From Chara braunii (taxonomy: Eukaryota; Streptophyta; Charophyceae; Charales; Characeae), in assembly GCA_003427395.1 (NCBI GenBank), contig BFEA01000192.1:1888989-1928493 (forward strand): DNA of 39,505 nt, given 5' to 3'. The notes below the pieces were generated by a model. It was not told where the DNA came from, searched no databases, and saw only the letters and a list, made by a program, of their open reading frames with translations. Below, in pieces: positions 29,936-39,231 of the stretch; within the stretch, counting starts at the first letter, position 1, and every line of letters starts with the position of its first letter. Made by a program: the position numbers and the translations under genes.

Positions 29936-30810
29936 TGTGAGGATTGAGCCCTCAAAGGGGCCTTGCCGTGATGTACATGTTATGGGCTAAGGCCCCCAGC
30001 AAGCCTCGTGCCCGCCCTAAGTGAAGGCGGGCCAGCAAATCAACAAGAGCCCCTTTTACTCAACATTTCACGAAGTGGGGTCCATACAGTTGCCGCACGC
30101 CAGTTGGTTGGAGTGCACCGAGTACTAGATCTTTGCAAATGCAGGACCAGGGCCCCATAATTGGTTAGGCCCTGGGCGCATGGACATAAAGGCCGAAAAT
30201 GCCAATGGAAACCGGTCCACTATCTGAATCCGGACGCAGGCCTTGATGAAAGAGGCGCAACTGTATTACGTGGGCCCCAACCGCATTGGGCCTGCATACA
30301 GGTACTGGGGCCCAGGCGCAGGCTCAAGGGAGGCCGCCCACACGCAATACTGGCATATAGGCAGAGCGGGCGAGGGGGCGAGGATCTTGGCCATTGCAAG
30401 CAAAGTCGGCACGCTGCTGCATTGCGAGTGCAGGTGCTGCGCTGCGCTAGGCTGAGTGAAGGCAGGCTGGCGCTAAGCAGTAGGGCGCAGGGCGCTGGCA
30501 GCCATAGCCGGGCTGCTGAGTAGCGTTGAGGGAGGTGAGGGCGAAGGTGGTTCTTCGGAAGGTGAAGGGCGCTGTGTGGGATAACAAGGGAGAGTGAGGG
30601 AAGAGAGAGAGACGTACCTGGTGGAGAGGAGGTCGGCATTGGTGTTGACGTCATCACTCAATGGTCGTCAAGCTGTCTGGTTGCTTCCATGCTGTAGTTG
30701 TAGGTATAGGCTGTAGAGTAGATAGGGCGCCTGGCGCCATTCCAGAGAGAGAGCTACTTCAGGTTATGTTGTTGGTGTTGCCCTATTGGGCTTGGACATT
30801 GACTCACGAC
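29936..30810 (+). repeat. E3 3' LTR body (LTR2, inverted)
   Basis: It starts TGTGAGGATTGAGCCC right after the PPT and matches, in reverse orientation, 38328-37548 plus 36554-36495. CATATAG near 30354-30360 is a weak TATA, and GCCATAGC follows at 30501. Relative to the 5' copy it has about 35 extra bp around 30600-30630 (a GAGAGA stretch). Confidence 0.88.
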
Positions 30811-30816
30811 TTTTGC

Positions 30817-31484
30817 TGGCAATTTCTCATCCCAGTCATCTTGGCTGGGCTTGATGTAAGCAGATGATGTACAACTATGTTCATCTGTTCGGCCTGTCCG
30901 TTGGCTTCGGGATGATTCCTGGAAGTCATCTGAAGTTGACTGCCTAATTGCTCTGCAGTCTTCTTCCACAACTCACTTGTAAAGCGGACATCCCTATCAC
31001 TAACGATAGTCTTCGGTAACCCAAAATCACGCACCCAGTTGTCCATAAACAACTTGATGACGTGCTCAGTCCTCGCAGTTTCTGGCATTGCGATCAGTCT
31101 AGCGTACTTGGTGAACCGGTCTACGATGACAAAGATGTGCCTTTTGCCACTTCTGCTGGTCACCAGGGTATTCATGAAGTCCATGGCCACACTCTGTCCT
31201 GGGCCAGCGGGGATGGGCAACGGCTTCAGCAACCCAAGCGGTGCTTGAGTTCTGGGCTTGTCCCGCTGACAGACCTGACAGGTCTGCACATACCTCTTTG
31301 CATCATCAAGCATTCCAGGCCACAAAAATCGTTGTACCAGGTTTGCACTGGTCATTTTGTAACCAAAATGTCCCGTTGCATCATGACATTCTCCTAAAAA
31401 CAAACTGCGCAAATTCTCACTAGACGGAATAACTAATCTTTTAAACCCGGCCTTTTCAAGAAAGAGTAGCCCGTCCACCATCAC
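30817..31484 (-). pseudogene. E3 integrase N-terminal part and catalytic core
   Basis: SECHDATGHFGYKM...TCQVCQRDK is an intact HHCC zinc finger. APLGLLKPLPIPAGPGQ leads to the core with AMDFMNTLV (Asp), IVSDRDVRF (Asp) and NHPEANGQAEQMN (Glu). Near 30870 a frameshift occurs, after which SQDDWDEKLPA appears in another frame. Homology stops at 30817, where the inverted segment begins; the missing continuation is at 29162-29898 on the other strand. Confidence 0.88.
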
Positions 31485-32047
31485 AAACTCATCTTCTGTG
31501 GCCTTATCTTTTGCCTGCAGCTTGCGTATCTATGGCCTTTAAACAGGGTCTTCCTGATAGGCTCCCACCAGCGATTGAGTTACTTCCTCAGATATGCCGA
31601 ATCCGGAAACTAGCGCCCCTAGGTAGTCTGCCCTACGTGACAAGGCATCTGCAACCTTGTTGTACTCTCCCTTCGGATACTCCAATTTGAAGTCATACTG
31701 ATCTATGACCTCAATCCAGCGCTTGATTGCATCAGAAAGAGCAGCTTGAGTCTTGATCCATTTAAGGGTCTGATGGTCAGTTCTCAAATAGAAAAACCGT
31801 CCCAATAGAAGTGCCTCCAATGGACAAGTGCCTTGTAGAGAGCATAGAGTTCCCTTTCGTAGGTGGACTTTGCCAGTTTCTTTGATTGCATTTTCTTGCT
31901 CATGTACTCAATCGGTCTCAACTTCTTCCCATCCTATTGAGCCAGCACTGCGCCAATGTCGTATTGGCTTGCGTCAGTGGTCACAATGAATGGCTTCTGA
32001 GGATCGGGCACCATGAGAACCTCATGATTCATGAGTGCATGCTTCAA
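31485..32047 (-). pseudogene. E3 RNase H
   Basis: FIVTTDASQYDIGAVLAQ supplies the first Asp, followed by a TAG at 31934-31936 (Gln expected before DGKKLRP). TYERELYALYKALVHWRHF holds the Glu. EALLLGRFFYLRTDHQTLKW follows, and YNKVADALSRRADY the last Asp. A TAA at 31539 and a TAG at 31530 interrupt the spacer toward integrase, and a frameshift lies near 31810. A TGA at 32048 marks the RT/RH border, where Trp is expected. Confidence 0.83.
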
Positions 32048-32993
32048 TCATTTGAAAGCAGCCTCGCACTCATCACTCCGGTCCCATGGTGTATCAAGTC
32101 GAGTTAGATCAGTCAAAGGAAAGGCGACCGTGGAATAGTTTTTCATGAAGTTCCTATAGTAGCCGCACATCCCTAGGAAAGATCTGACCTCAGTAACAGT
32201 CTGAGGTCGTGGCCAGTCCCTAATACTAGCCACCTTCGCATCTTCCGGCCTAATCCCTTCCGCGGATACGTCATGACCTAAGTACAAGATCCTAGTGCAT
32301 CCAAACTCACATTTCTCTAGGTTGACCTTATACTTGTGTTGTCGCAGGAGTGAGAGTACAGTTTCTAAGTGTTGTGCATGCTCCTCGACAGACTTACTAA
32401 AGATAAGAATATCGTCAAGGTACACGACGACAGACTTATCTAAGTAGTCATGGAAGATCCTATTCATAGCGTGCTGGAATGTACCCGACGCATTGCAAAG
32501 GCCAAAGGGCATCACCACAAACGCGTACAGACCGTATCTGGTCTGAAATGCAGTTTTGTGCTGATCCTCAGGTTTTATGGCAATCTGATGGTAGCCGGAC
32601 TTTAAGTCTATCTTGCTGTAGTACTTACATCCCTGCACCCTGTCCAAAAGGTCGTCTATGTGAGGTAGAGGCTCTGCGTTCTTCACTGTGATGGCATTGA
32701 GGCCTCTGTAATCAATGCACATCCTCAACGATCCCCCCTTCTTCGATACAAACAACACTGGAGATCCGAAGCGGGAAGTACTCGGCCGTATCCAACCCTT
32801 TTCTGTTAGCTCTTTCAATTGTCGTCGGAGTTCGTCCAACTCGGCCGGAGCCATCCTATAGATCCTTCCCTTTGGGGTTTTACTCCCTGAAATTATTTCT
32901 ATGGCGTCGACAATCTCCCTTTCTACGACTCCTGTGGGCTCCTTGAACAGATCAGGGAACTTAGCGACGACGTGTTCTATCTCTGGGGTGTTT
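32048..32993 (-). pseudogene. E3 reverse transcriptase, almost complete
   Basis: The best-preserved RT here, 268 codons open from MAPAELDELRRQLKEL: KGWIRPSTSRFGSPVLFV, LRMCIDYRGLNAI, YSKIDLKSGYHQIAI (first Asp), VMPFGLCNASGTFQ, VVYLDDILIFSK (YLDD), YLGHDVSAEGI and SFLGMCGYYRNFM. Upstream, IEIISGSKTPKGRIYR continues in the same frame to about 32993, where a one-base shift separates it from the protease side. It stops at TGA 32050-32048 in the AFK-stop-LKHAL context. Confidence 0.88.
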
Positions 32994-33097
32994 TAACGGC
33001 CTCCCCTTTCTCAGAGACATACACTAGGTACATACCCTCCTCTTGGTTCTGTTTATAGTAATTGTAGAACGCTGATGCACGCAAGCAGCCATAGGAT

Positions 33098-33739
33098 TCA
33101 TAACCTACTAGCCTTATACTTGGCCAGCCTCACTGTCCTTCCATCAGGCAACTTATGCTTGAGCACCTTCTTGTCCCAGTCAAACTGGGGCTTGGCAACC
33201 TCAAGGTAGTACATTCCTAACAACATATCGAATGGTAAGTCATCGCTAACCAGGAACAAAATCTTATGATTAAGTTCCCTTCCTCCATAGGAGAAGGTAC
33301 AAACTACATCCTTGACATAGTCTGTGACAACCATGCGCTCCCTATTGGCCAAAGTAGATGCTACCGGTCTACTATGGTGTTGTACCCGGTCCTCTAGGCG
33401 CAGCCTTTCCAAACAGTCGGGACTTATGTAATTCCACGTGGAGCCGATGTCTACGAAGGCACCACATTTGCGGCCTCCTACAACAACTTCCACGACAAAA
33501 TGTTCCCCTCTAGGACCTCTACTTAGTGCCACCCAAGATTCGCGACGGTCCTTGCTTGACCACTCATTTTCTAAATCTTCTAAGGCCTCAGACACATCCA
33601 ACGTACAGAGCATAGTTTGGTCGAGATGAGTCTGCAGGGTGACTAAGGAGTCATTAGCGATGGCCATCTCATGAAGTGGGGAGGGTATCTGGCCCACTTC
33701 ACCATGAGTAGAAACAGCTAAGACTTCCACCGGCCTCAT
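33098..33739 (-). pseudogene. E3 aspartic protease (pol start)
   Basis: The frame starts at ATG 33739, overlapping the gag stop by four bases (ATGA). The retropepsin-like motif CGAFVDIGSTWNYIS keeps the Asp but has D-I-G instead of D-S/T-G. LPFDMLLGMYYL is the C-terminal motif with W changed to Y. QFDWDKKVL and LPDGRTVRL follow. A frameshift at the 3' end (33098) precedes ESYGCLRASAFYNYY in another frame. Confidence 0.85.
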
Positions 33740-35117
33740 GTGTTTCCCGAGCTGGAAGCCTGGGAAGAAGGCACCCCTTCCTTAGGGGATATCTTCTGCG
33801 TGACCTTTGCGTTCTTGCACTTGTACAGGGTGTGTCCGTATTCACCACAGTTGATGCAAGCACCACGCACTTGGTGGTCTCGCCACACTTCCTGATCAAG
33901 ACCTGCCTTAACCCAATCTGCTACTTTGGACTGATTGGAGGCGGTCTGCCCTTGACTCTTTTGATGGCCCTTACCTCGGTCACCTGCCTTAGTCTTTACT
34001 ACTGCGGCGAGGGTGCTACCCTCAACGGTTTCCACGCCGTCGTACTCTATACTGTCCATCAGGTCAGAAAGCTCATCGATCTCGGTTTAGGTCCCATCAG
34101 ACTCAACCATCATCAATCGACTCCCCTTCTTCTTCCACTCCTCTGGATTCTTCTTCTTTCTCCCGTCTACTGGAGTAGGTTGAGCACTTCCCAAGGTAGC
34201 CTCCAAATCTAAGGCCTTTCTAGAGGAGGTCTCAAAGGAATGATACTCGAGGCGAGCCTCGCTGGCCAGTAAGGTCCTGAGATTCTCAGGCAGACATCTC
34301 ATAAACATGGTCAGTAAGACCTGGTCATCATAGCGTATACCGGGCACGACGATGAGGTTCTCTACAGTAGATGTTAGCTCTCTGACAGACTTGTACCTAC
34401 GCTGGTCAGGTCTCAAGATCGCGTCAGTGGCAATTTGTGCCTGCTGCGGATTATGCCAGCGAGCTTCTACCATGTCCAAGAACTCCTATAATGTGAGGGT
34501 CTTACCCCAATCTGCCATGCGTCGTCCGAACCCGGCNTTCGCTACTATCCCATCCAGCCATTTGGCTGCCTTACCCTCAAGGTAAGATGCAACAGTAATC
34601 ACCTCCTCCTCCTGCAACGTCCTCTTTGCCCTTACCCACATTGGAACTGTTCTCAACCAAGTGTTGAGTTCCTCGTCCTTCTTCTTACCGAAGAAGGCAA
34701 GGGGCGGTTTCATTGGGGTCTTTGGGTACCATGGACTTTGCTGCTGTCCCTGTGGTGGAACAGTTTGTTGCGGCTGTGGTATAGCTCCAGCCGCTGGACC
34801 AGAAGAAGAAGAAGCAACAGTCTGTGCGGCTGCTGCAGACGTACCACTTGGCTATGTGCCAGCTTGTACCGGAAAAGGGCCTAACCGAGTGCGGATCCTC
34901 TCGACTTGTTGGAGCTCTAGTAGCTCCCTGCCGTGTGGGGTCAACGGACTGAACTGCGACTTGTGGACTGACTGGAACCTACCGATCCGGAAGTACCCGT
35001 GGGCCCAGAGGGCATCCCCAAGTGCGGGGCCTGATACACGTGCGGGGCCCTAAGTGATCTCGAACGTGTCAGCCTTGCATCGTCAACTCTTCCCTCATCG
35101 GCGTCTGACCCACTCAT
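33736..35117 (-). pseudogene. E3 gag with zinc knuckle
   Basis: ATG 35117-35115 (MSGSDADEGRVDD) opens a Ser/Gln-rich N-terminus with QPQQTVPPQGQQQSPW. A capsid-like domain follows: ELNTWLRTVPMWVRAKRTL, ASYLEGKAAKWLDGIV, FLDMVEARWHNPQQAQ and MRCLPENLRTLL. A basic linker and a zinc knuckle come next (33858-33817): CINCGEYGHTLYKC (C-x2-C-x4-H-x4-C). A frameshift near 34950, TAG at 34852 and 34486, and TAA at 34087 break it; one unknown base is at 34537. It ends in TGA at 33738-33736 within the ATGA overlap with pol. Confidence 0.83.
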
Positions 35118-36360
35118 CAGTTAGGCAAACACTATCTGCACTACAACCCCCTGCTGGAGTCCTACCACAACATGTAAATATGTCTGGCAGGTCCCCTACT
35201 TAACCGATCAAGTGGCAGCCTTACAACATTCACAAAAATTGTAAACACAATCTAATTTTATCCAGATGAGTTCACTTACAGAAGCTTTGCATAGAACTGG
35301 ATATGGTAGTATACTACAGTCCTAAACTAAGCTGTCTGTGAGGTGTTCGCAGTCTGTCAACCAACTAATCAAAAATAAAACTAAATTATGTTGCAAATGT
35401 ATGAACAGTGGATATGATTGTGTTTGCAGTTGAGCACCAATTGGAACCTACCCTCCCCTCAATCCAACATACCGATGAGCATCAATGAGCAGCAGTGTCA
35501 TAGGTGTGCAATGTCGGCCCACCCCTGTGGCCCAGGTGCATGCTTATGACCAGGCTTGCCCATTCTTTATCCTCACGTGCAACGAGCCGTACGTCCGACT
35601 GATCTGGCTGATCAAGAGGCTTATGTAAGGACTGCCCCCAAGGTCGCTCTGGAATTATTTAACGTCGCAATCAGGACGACGATCACAACCAGTGAACAGA
35701 TCGGATCCCCATCCAGAAATGTTTTTAGACGGTCTGGGAGCGTCTGCATAAGCCTGTTCAGTCCGCACACCCCTCTATCAGCGCAGCAAAAGAGCCCCAA
35801 TGGACAAAGCAGCCATCGCATGCGTGTACTAATCCCATTGGGTTGGCATGGTGACCGTGACCCATGTGCTTCGACCAGGGCCCTTCAGAGGCACCGCCTT
35901 TTCTCCTTCCAGATGCGCCACCGGGAAGATTGTCGTCGCTCAAGGTAGAGTGCTCACGACACCTCACCAAAAGAGAGGACTCTCAAGTTGGACTCATTTC
36001 CTCACGATAAGAAGAGATTGAGAAGTAGATAAGGTAAGGGAACAACGTACCTGGAGATAGCTGCCCCCAACCACAGATTTCTCACCAATTGAGCTGAGTG
36101 TGCATTTGATGACCGGTCGTAGCCTCGGTACCACCCACAATGCAATGCAGTGCCACCTCAGCCAAATGCCACATCAGCATGCTCTCATCACCATACATAC
36201 ATTCCGCCGTTGCCACGGCATCCCAAGCCGTATAGCCTTCCGGTGCACACCTCTCTACCCAGGTCGTGCGCCTATTTTCGGCCTGACGTCACAAGAACGA
36301 ACTGCAAAGAAGCATCGTCAACGCACCAAGTTTGTATAACGCCAGCGCACCAAGGTAAGT
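35118..36360 (-). other. E3 leader between PBS and gag, no gene seen
   Basis: About 1.2 kb of untranslated leader on the minus strand. No open frame shows family motifs. I see no strong repeat or hairpin. Confidence 0.55.
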
Positions 36361-36386
36361 GGCGAATCGAACCAGCTCTGATACCA
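36361..36386 (-). promoter_or_regulatory. E3 primer binding site
   Basis: The minus strand reads TGGTATCAGAGCTGGTTCG from 36386. The first 12 bases are the canonical complement of initiator tRNA-Met, and the extension resembles its T arm. It lies three bases from the LTR end (GCA at 36392-36390). Confidence 0.88.
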
Positions 36387-36389
36387 AAT

Positions 36390-36554
36390 TGCAAGGAACA
36401 TGAATGTGGACGAAGCACAGAGATACCAATTGCAAAATCACACTGAAGTCCGAGTAGTCAAAGCAAGAGCAGATAGCACATCGGAACCAAGATAGTCGTG
36501 AGTCTATGTCCAAGCCCAATAGGGCAACACCAACAACATAACCCAAAGTAGCTC
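36390..36554 (-). repeat. E3 5' LTR (LTR2), promoter-distal part
   Basis: 36390-36494 matches 29054-29158, and 36495-36554 matches 30810-30751 in reverse. The copy is interrupted at 36554 by the solo LTR1 and continues at 37548. Confidence 0.88.
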
Positions 36555-37543
36555 TGAAACGGTTTTCACCTCTGAGCCGTAGCAGACGCAGACCCCAGGG
36601 TTCGATCCCTAGTCCTTGCCCTACCTGTGTACAGTACCTGTGTAGACCCTGAGAGTTGAACCTGTGACCTGTGTATTTGTAACAAGTTAGTAGTCTGTCG
36701 TAGGGTCCCAAAGGAAGCAGGGGTTCGATCTGTAGACCTATAGAGTAGGAGTCTTAGTGAGTTCCAAAAGCCTTCTTTTTTTTTTTTTTTTTACCAATAA
36801 TAAGATTGAGGCCGGGGTCCTCACAGTCTAGCTGTAGTCCTTCTAGAAGGTCAGCAAGTGGGCAAGTGGTGAGTCAAGTGGTGGACTAAACTGCAGTGCA
36901 ATTGCAGTACGACTACGGTAGGTTAGCAGTGAGTCCACAGTCAGTCAGCGGTAAGGTCCAGTCAGTCCCAGTCCGGTCCAGCAAGTACCACGAGGGACTG
37001 TGAGCACCATGGGCCGATGGAAAGGGGCAGACCACCGAGTTTCAGAAGTATAAATCAAGAGGCAGCNACCACGAGGGACTGTGAGCACCATGGGCCGATG
37101 GAAAGGGGCAGACCACCGAGTTTCAGAAGTATAAATCAAGAGGCAGCGCCCAGCCATTCATTTTCATTCCTGCGTGAGCCATGCGGAAGCGCTGCCACAG
37201 CGACTTGTGCAAGGAGGTCTGCAGTGAGCCCGGAGCTGAAGTGGGCGAGAGAGAAGGAGCGTAGCATAGCGATAGGGTAGAGGCAGCCATAGCTGCCATA
37301 GCTGTAGTTCAGTGTGAAGTGTGTGTGTGTGTGCGAGTGTTCAGAGTGACGCGTGTGGGATATCCAGGGTGATCCGGTGTATGTGAACAGTGAGTTGTTT
37401 GGGCGCTGAGTCGCCATCGCCAATTGAAAGTGAACTCGTGTCTGGATGCCATATCTCTGAGTTTTGAGTGGGCGCATGTCGCCAGTTTGCTGCGCTACTG
37501 TTTACATGCATGAAAAGTGTGAATGAGAACGAGTCTGATTGCA
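36555..37543 (+). mobile_element. Solo LTR of family LTR1
   Basis: It starts TGAAACGGTTTTCACC and ends CTGATTGCA, matching both E2 LTRs. GCTC (36551-36554 and 37544-37547; AGCTC if the shared A is counted) is the target duplication, and the uninterrupted site exists near 30750. TATAAAT at 37130 (and 37049 in the duplicated block) is followed by GCCATAGC at 37286 and 37295. No internal sequence remains, as after LTR-LTR recombination. Confidence 0.92.
36987..37147. repeat. Identical 80-bp direct repeats around a single N
   Basis: 36987-37066 and 37068-37147 are identical by eye and separated by one unknown base. This looks like an unmerged contig overlap rather than biology. It duplicates the TATA box of the solo LTR. 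Confidence 0.9.
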
Positions 37544-37547
37544 GCTC

Positions 37548-38328
37548 TCTCTCTTGAATGGCGCCAGGCGCCCTATCTTCTCTACAGCCTATACCTACAA
37601 CTACAGCATGGAAGCAACCAGACAACTTGACGACCAGCGAGTGATGACGTCAACACCAATGCCGACCTCCTCTTGTTATCCCACACAGCGCCCTTCACCT
37701 TCCGAAGAACCACCTTCGCCCTCACCTCCCTCAGCGCTACTCAGCAGCCCGGCTATGGCTGCCAGCACCCTGCGCCCAGGCTGTGCCCTACCACTTAGCG
37801 CCAGCCTGCCTTCACTCAGCCTAGCGCAGCGCAGCACCTGCACTCACAATGCAGCAGCGTGCCGGCCTTGCTCGCAATGGCCAAGATCCTCGCCCCCTCG
37901 CCCGCTCTGCCTATATGCCAGTATTGAGTGTGGGCGGCCTCCCTTGAGCCTGCGCCTGGCCCCCAGTACCTGTATCCAGGCCCAATGCGGTTGGGGCCCA
38001 TGTAATACAGTTGGGCCACTTTCATCAAGGCCTGCGTCCAGATTCAGATAGTGGACCGGTTTCCCATTGGCATTTTCGGCCTCTATGTCCATGCGCCCAG
38101 GGCCTAACCAATTCTGGGGCCCTGGTCCTTCTGCATTTGCAGAGATCTGGTACTTGGTGCACTCCAACCAACTGGCGTGCGGCAACTGTATGGACCCCAC
38201 TTCGTGAAATGTTGAGTAAAAGGGGCTCTTGTTGATTTGCTGGCCCGCCTTCACTTAGGGCGGGCACGAGGCTTGCTGGGGGCCTTAGCCCAGAACATGT
38301 ACATCACGGCAAGGGCTCAATCCTCACA
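37548..38328 (-). repeat. E3 5' LTR (LTR2), promoter part
   Basis: It starts TGTGAGGATTGAGCCC on the minus strand at 38328. ATATAG from 37916 and GCCATAGC at 37759 (156 bp downstream) are in sense. It matches 29936-30750 apart from small indels, including about 35 bp missing near 37671. Confidence 0.9.
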
Positions 38329-38870
38329 TTTGTCTGTTCAGGCGTCGTTTCGGACTTGCAGTCGTCCGAACAGACTTTCAGACAAAGGCCATGTTTTCGG
38401 CCTAGTACGGACGCAAGCAGGCCTTTTCGGGCCAGGTCCACCTTCGTCCGGTAGTGGACGCTCCCTGCTGATGCGGGCCTGGACGTTCGGTAGGTTCCCA
38501 GGCAGGCCGTATTGAGGCCAGGACCAGAGGCACATGGAGGCACACCTGCGAGACCCAGCGCTACTTATAGCTGGGCCAGGCCAGGGCAGACACAGTTGGA
38601 GTAGCTCACTCCTTGGGCAACATGCTGGTGGAGCAGCGCTACAGCGCTACGCTGGAGGTAGAGGTAGAGGTGTAGGTAGGGAGTGAGGCCGAGGCCATAC
38701 CTGCATCGACGGGATCCTACCTGGGCGCCATAGCTAGTCTTCACACCAGCGCACCTGCAGCACAGAGGATACACGTGACGGCAGTTAGTACATGGCGGCA
38801 GTTACTTGCAGGTGAGATAGCGAGGAGGATGACATCTTCTTCTTCTTTTTCTCTCGCCCTCCATCTCTCC
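38329..38870 (+). repeat. E5 3' LTR, second part
   Basis: It continues E5's LTR after the E3 insertion. It begins with a stem-loop (TTTGTCTG 38329 and CAGACAAA 38379-38386, with GTCTGTTC/GAACAGAC inside, and TTCGGAC/GTCCGAA). TTATAG at 38565 and GCCATAGC at 38727 are in sense, 162 bp apart. The right boundary is not defined. Confidence 0.65.
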
Positions 38871-38874
38871 TACT

Positions 38875-38948
38875 TCCTTCTTCTTCTTCTTCTTCTTCTT
38901 CTTCTTCTTCTTCTTCTTCTTCTTCTTTCAGAGAGAGAGAGAGAGAGG
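38875..38948. repeat. CTT microsatellite followed by GA repeat
   Basis: About 17 TTC units, then CAG and about eight GA units. The pyrimidine tract plus CAG would also resemble a splice acceptor at 38931. Confidence 0.9.
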
Positions 38949-39231
38949 TTACAGGCAGAGGTTACATCGGGCGTGAGGCCTGGGATCTGATTCGACATTT
39001 TGTGGCAGACATTGATTGGACATTCGACAGGGAGACCATTTTTGGAATTCACTATCACGATCTTGGTCTTCTCCCTCACCTCCATCTTCGTCTCGCCTCT
39101 CCCTCATCTCTTCATCCGTGGTATCTCCCCCATGTGCGTGTGCAAGGAGGGACCTTTCTTCCATGTATGTGGTTCCTCCTCCCTCTCTCACATGTGTGGT
39201 GTATGATGGGATGTCGCATCAGTCTCTGATA
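38947..39231 (+). other. Unassigned open frame (possible exon)
   Basis: One frame reads GRGYIGREAWDLIRHFVADID, then WTFDRETIFGIHYHDLGLLPHL and on to a stop near 39229. It has mixed, protein-like composition with several Trp and amphipathic spacing, unlike the surrounding low complexity. I recognise no family. It may be an exon just downstream of a CTT-CAG acceptor-like site, or chance. Confidence 0.2.

Larger units (their letters stand above)
29054..38328 (-). mobile_element. E3: Ty3/gypsy retrotransposon (family LTR2) with internal inversion
   Basis: 5' LTR2 (38328 leftwards to 36390, interrupted by a solo LTR1), PBS, gag, PR, RT, RH and IN read on the minus strand down to 30817. About 29159-30810 is inverted and carries the integrase tail, PPT and most of the 3' LTR; the last 105 bp of the 3' LTR (29158-29054) are again in minus orientation. 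Outer flanks share TTTG(T): 29050-29053/4 and 38329-38333, a 4-5 bp target duplication. The 106-bp LTR ends differ by one base that I see, so the insertion is recent. Even so, gag and pol carry many stops. Confidence 0.88.
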
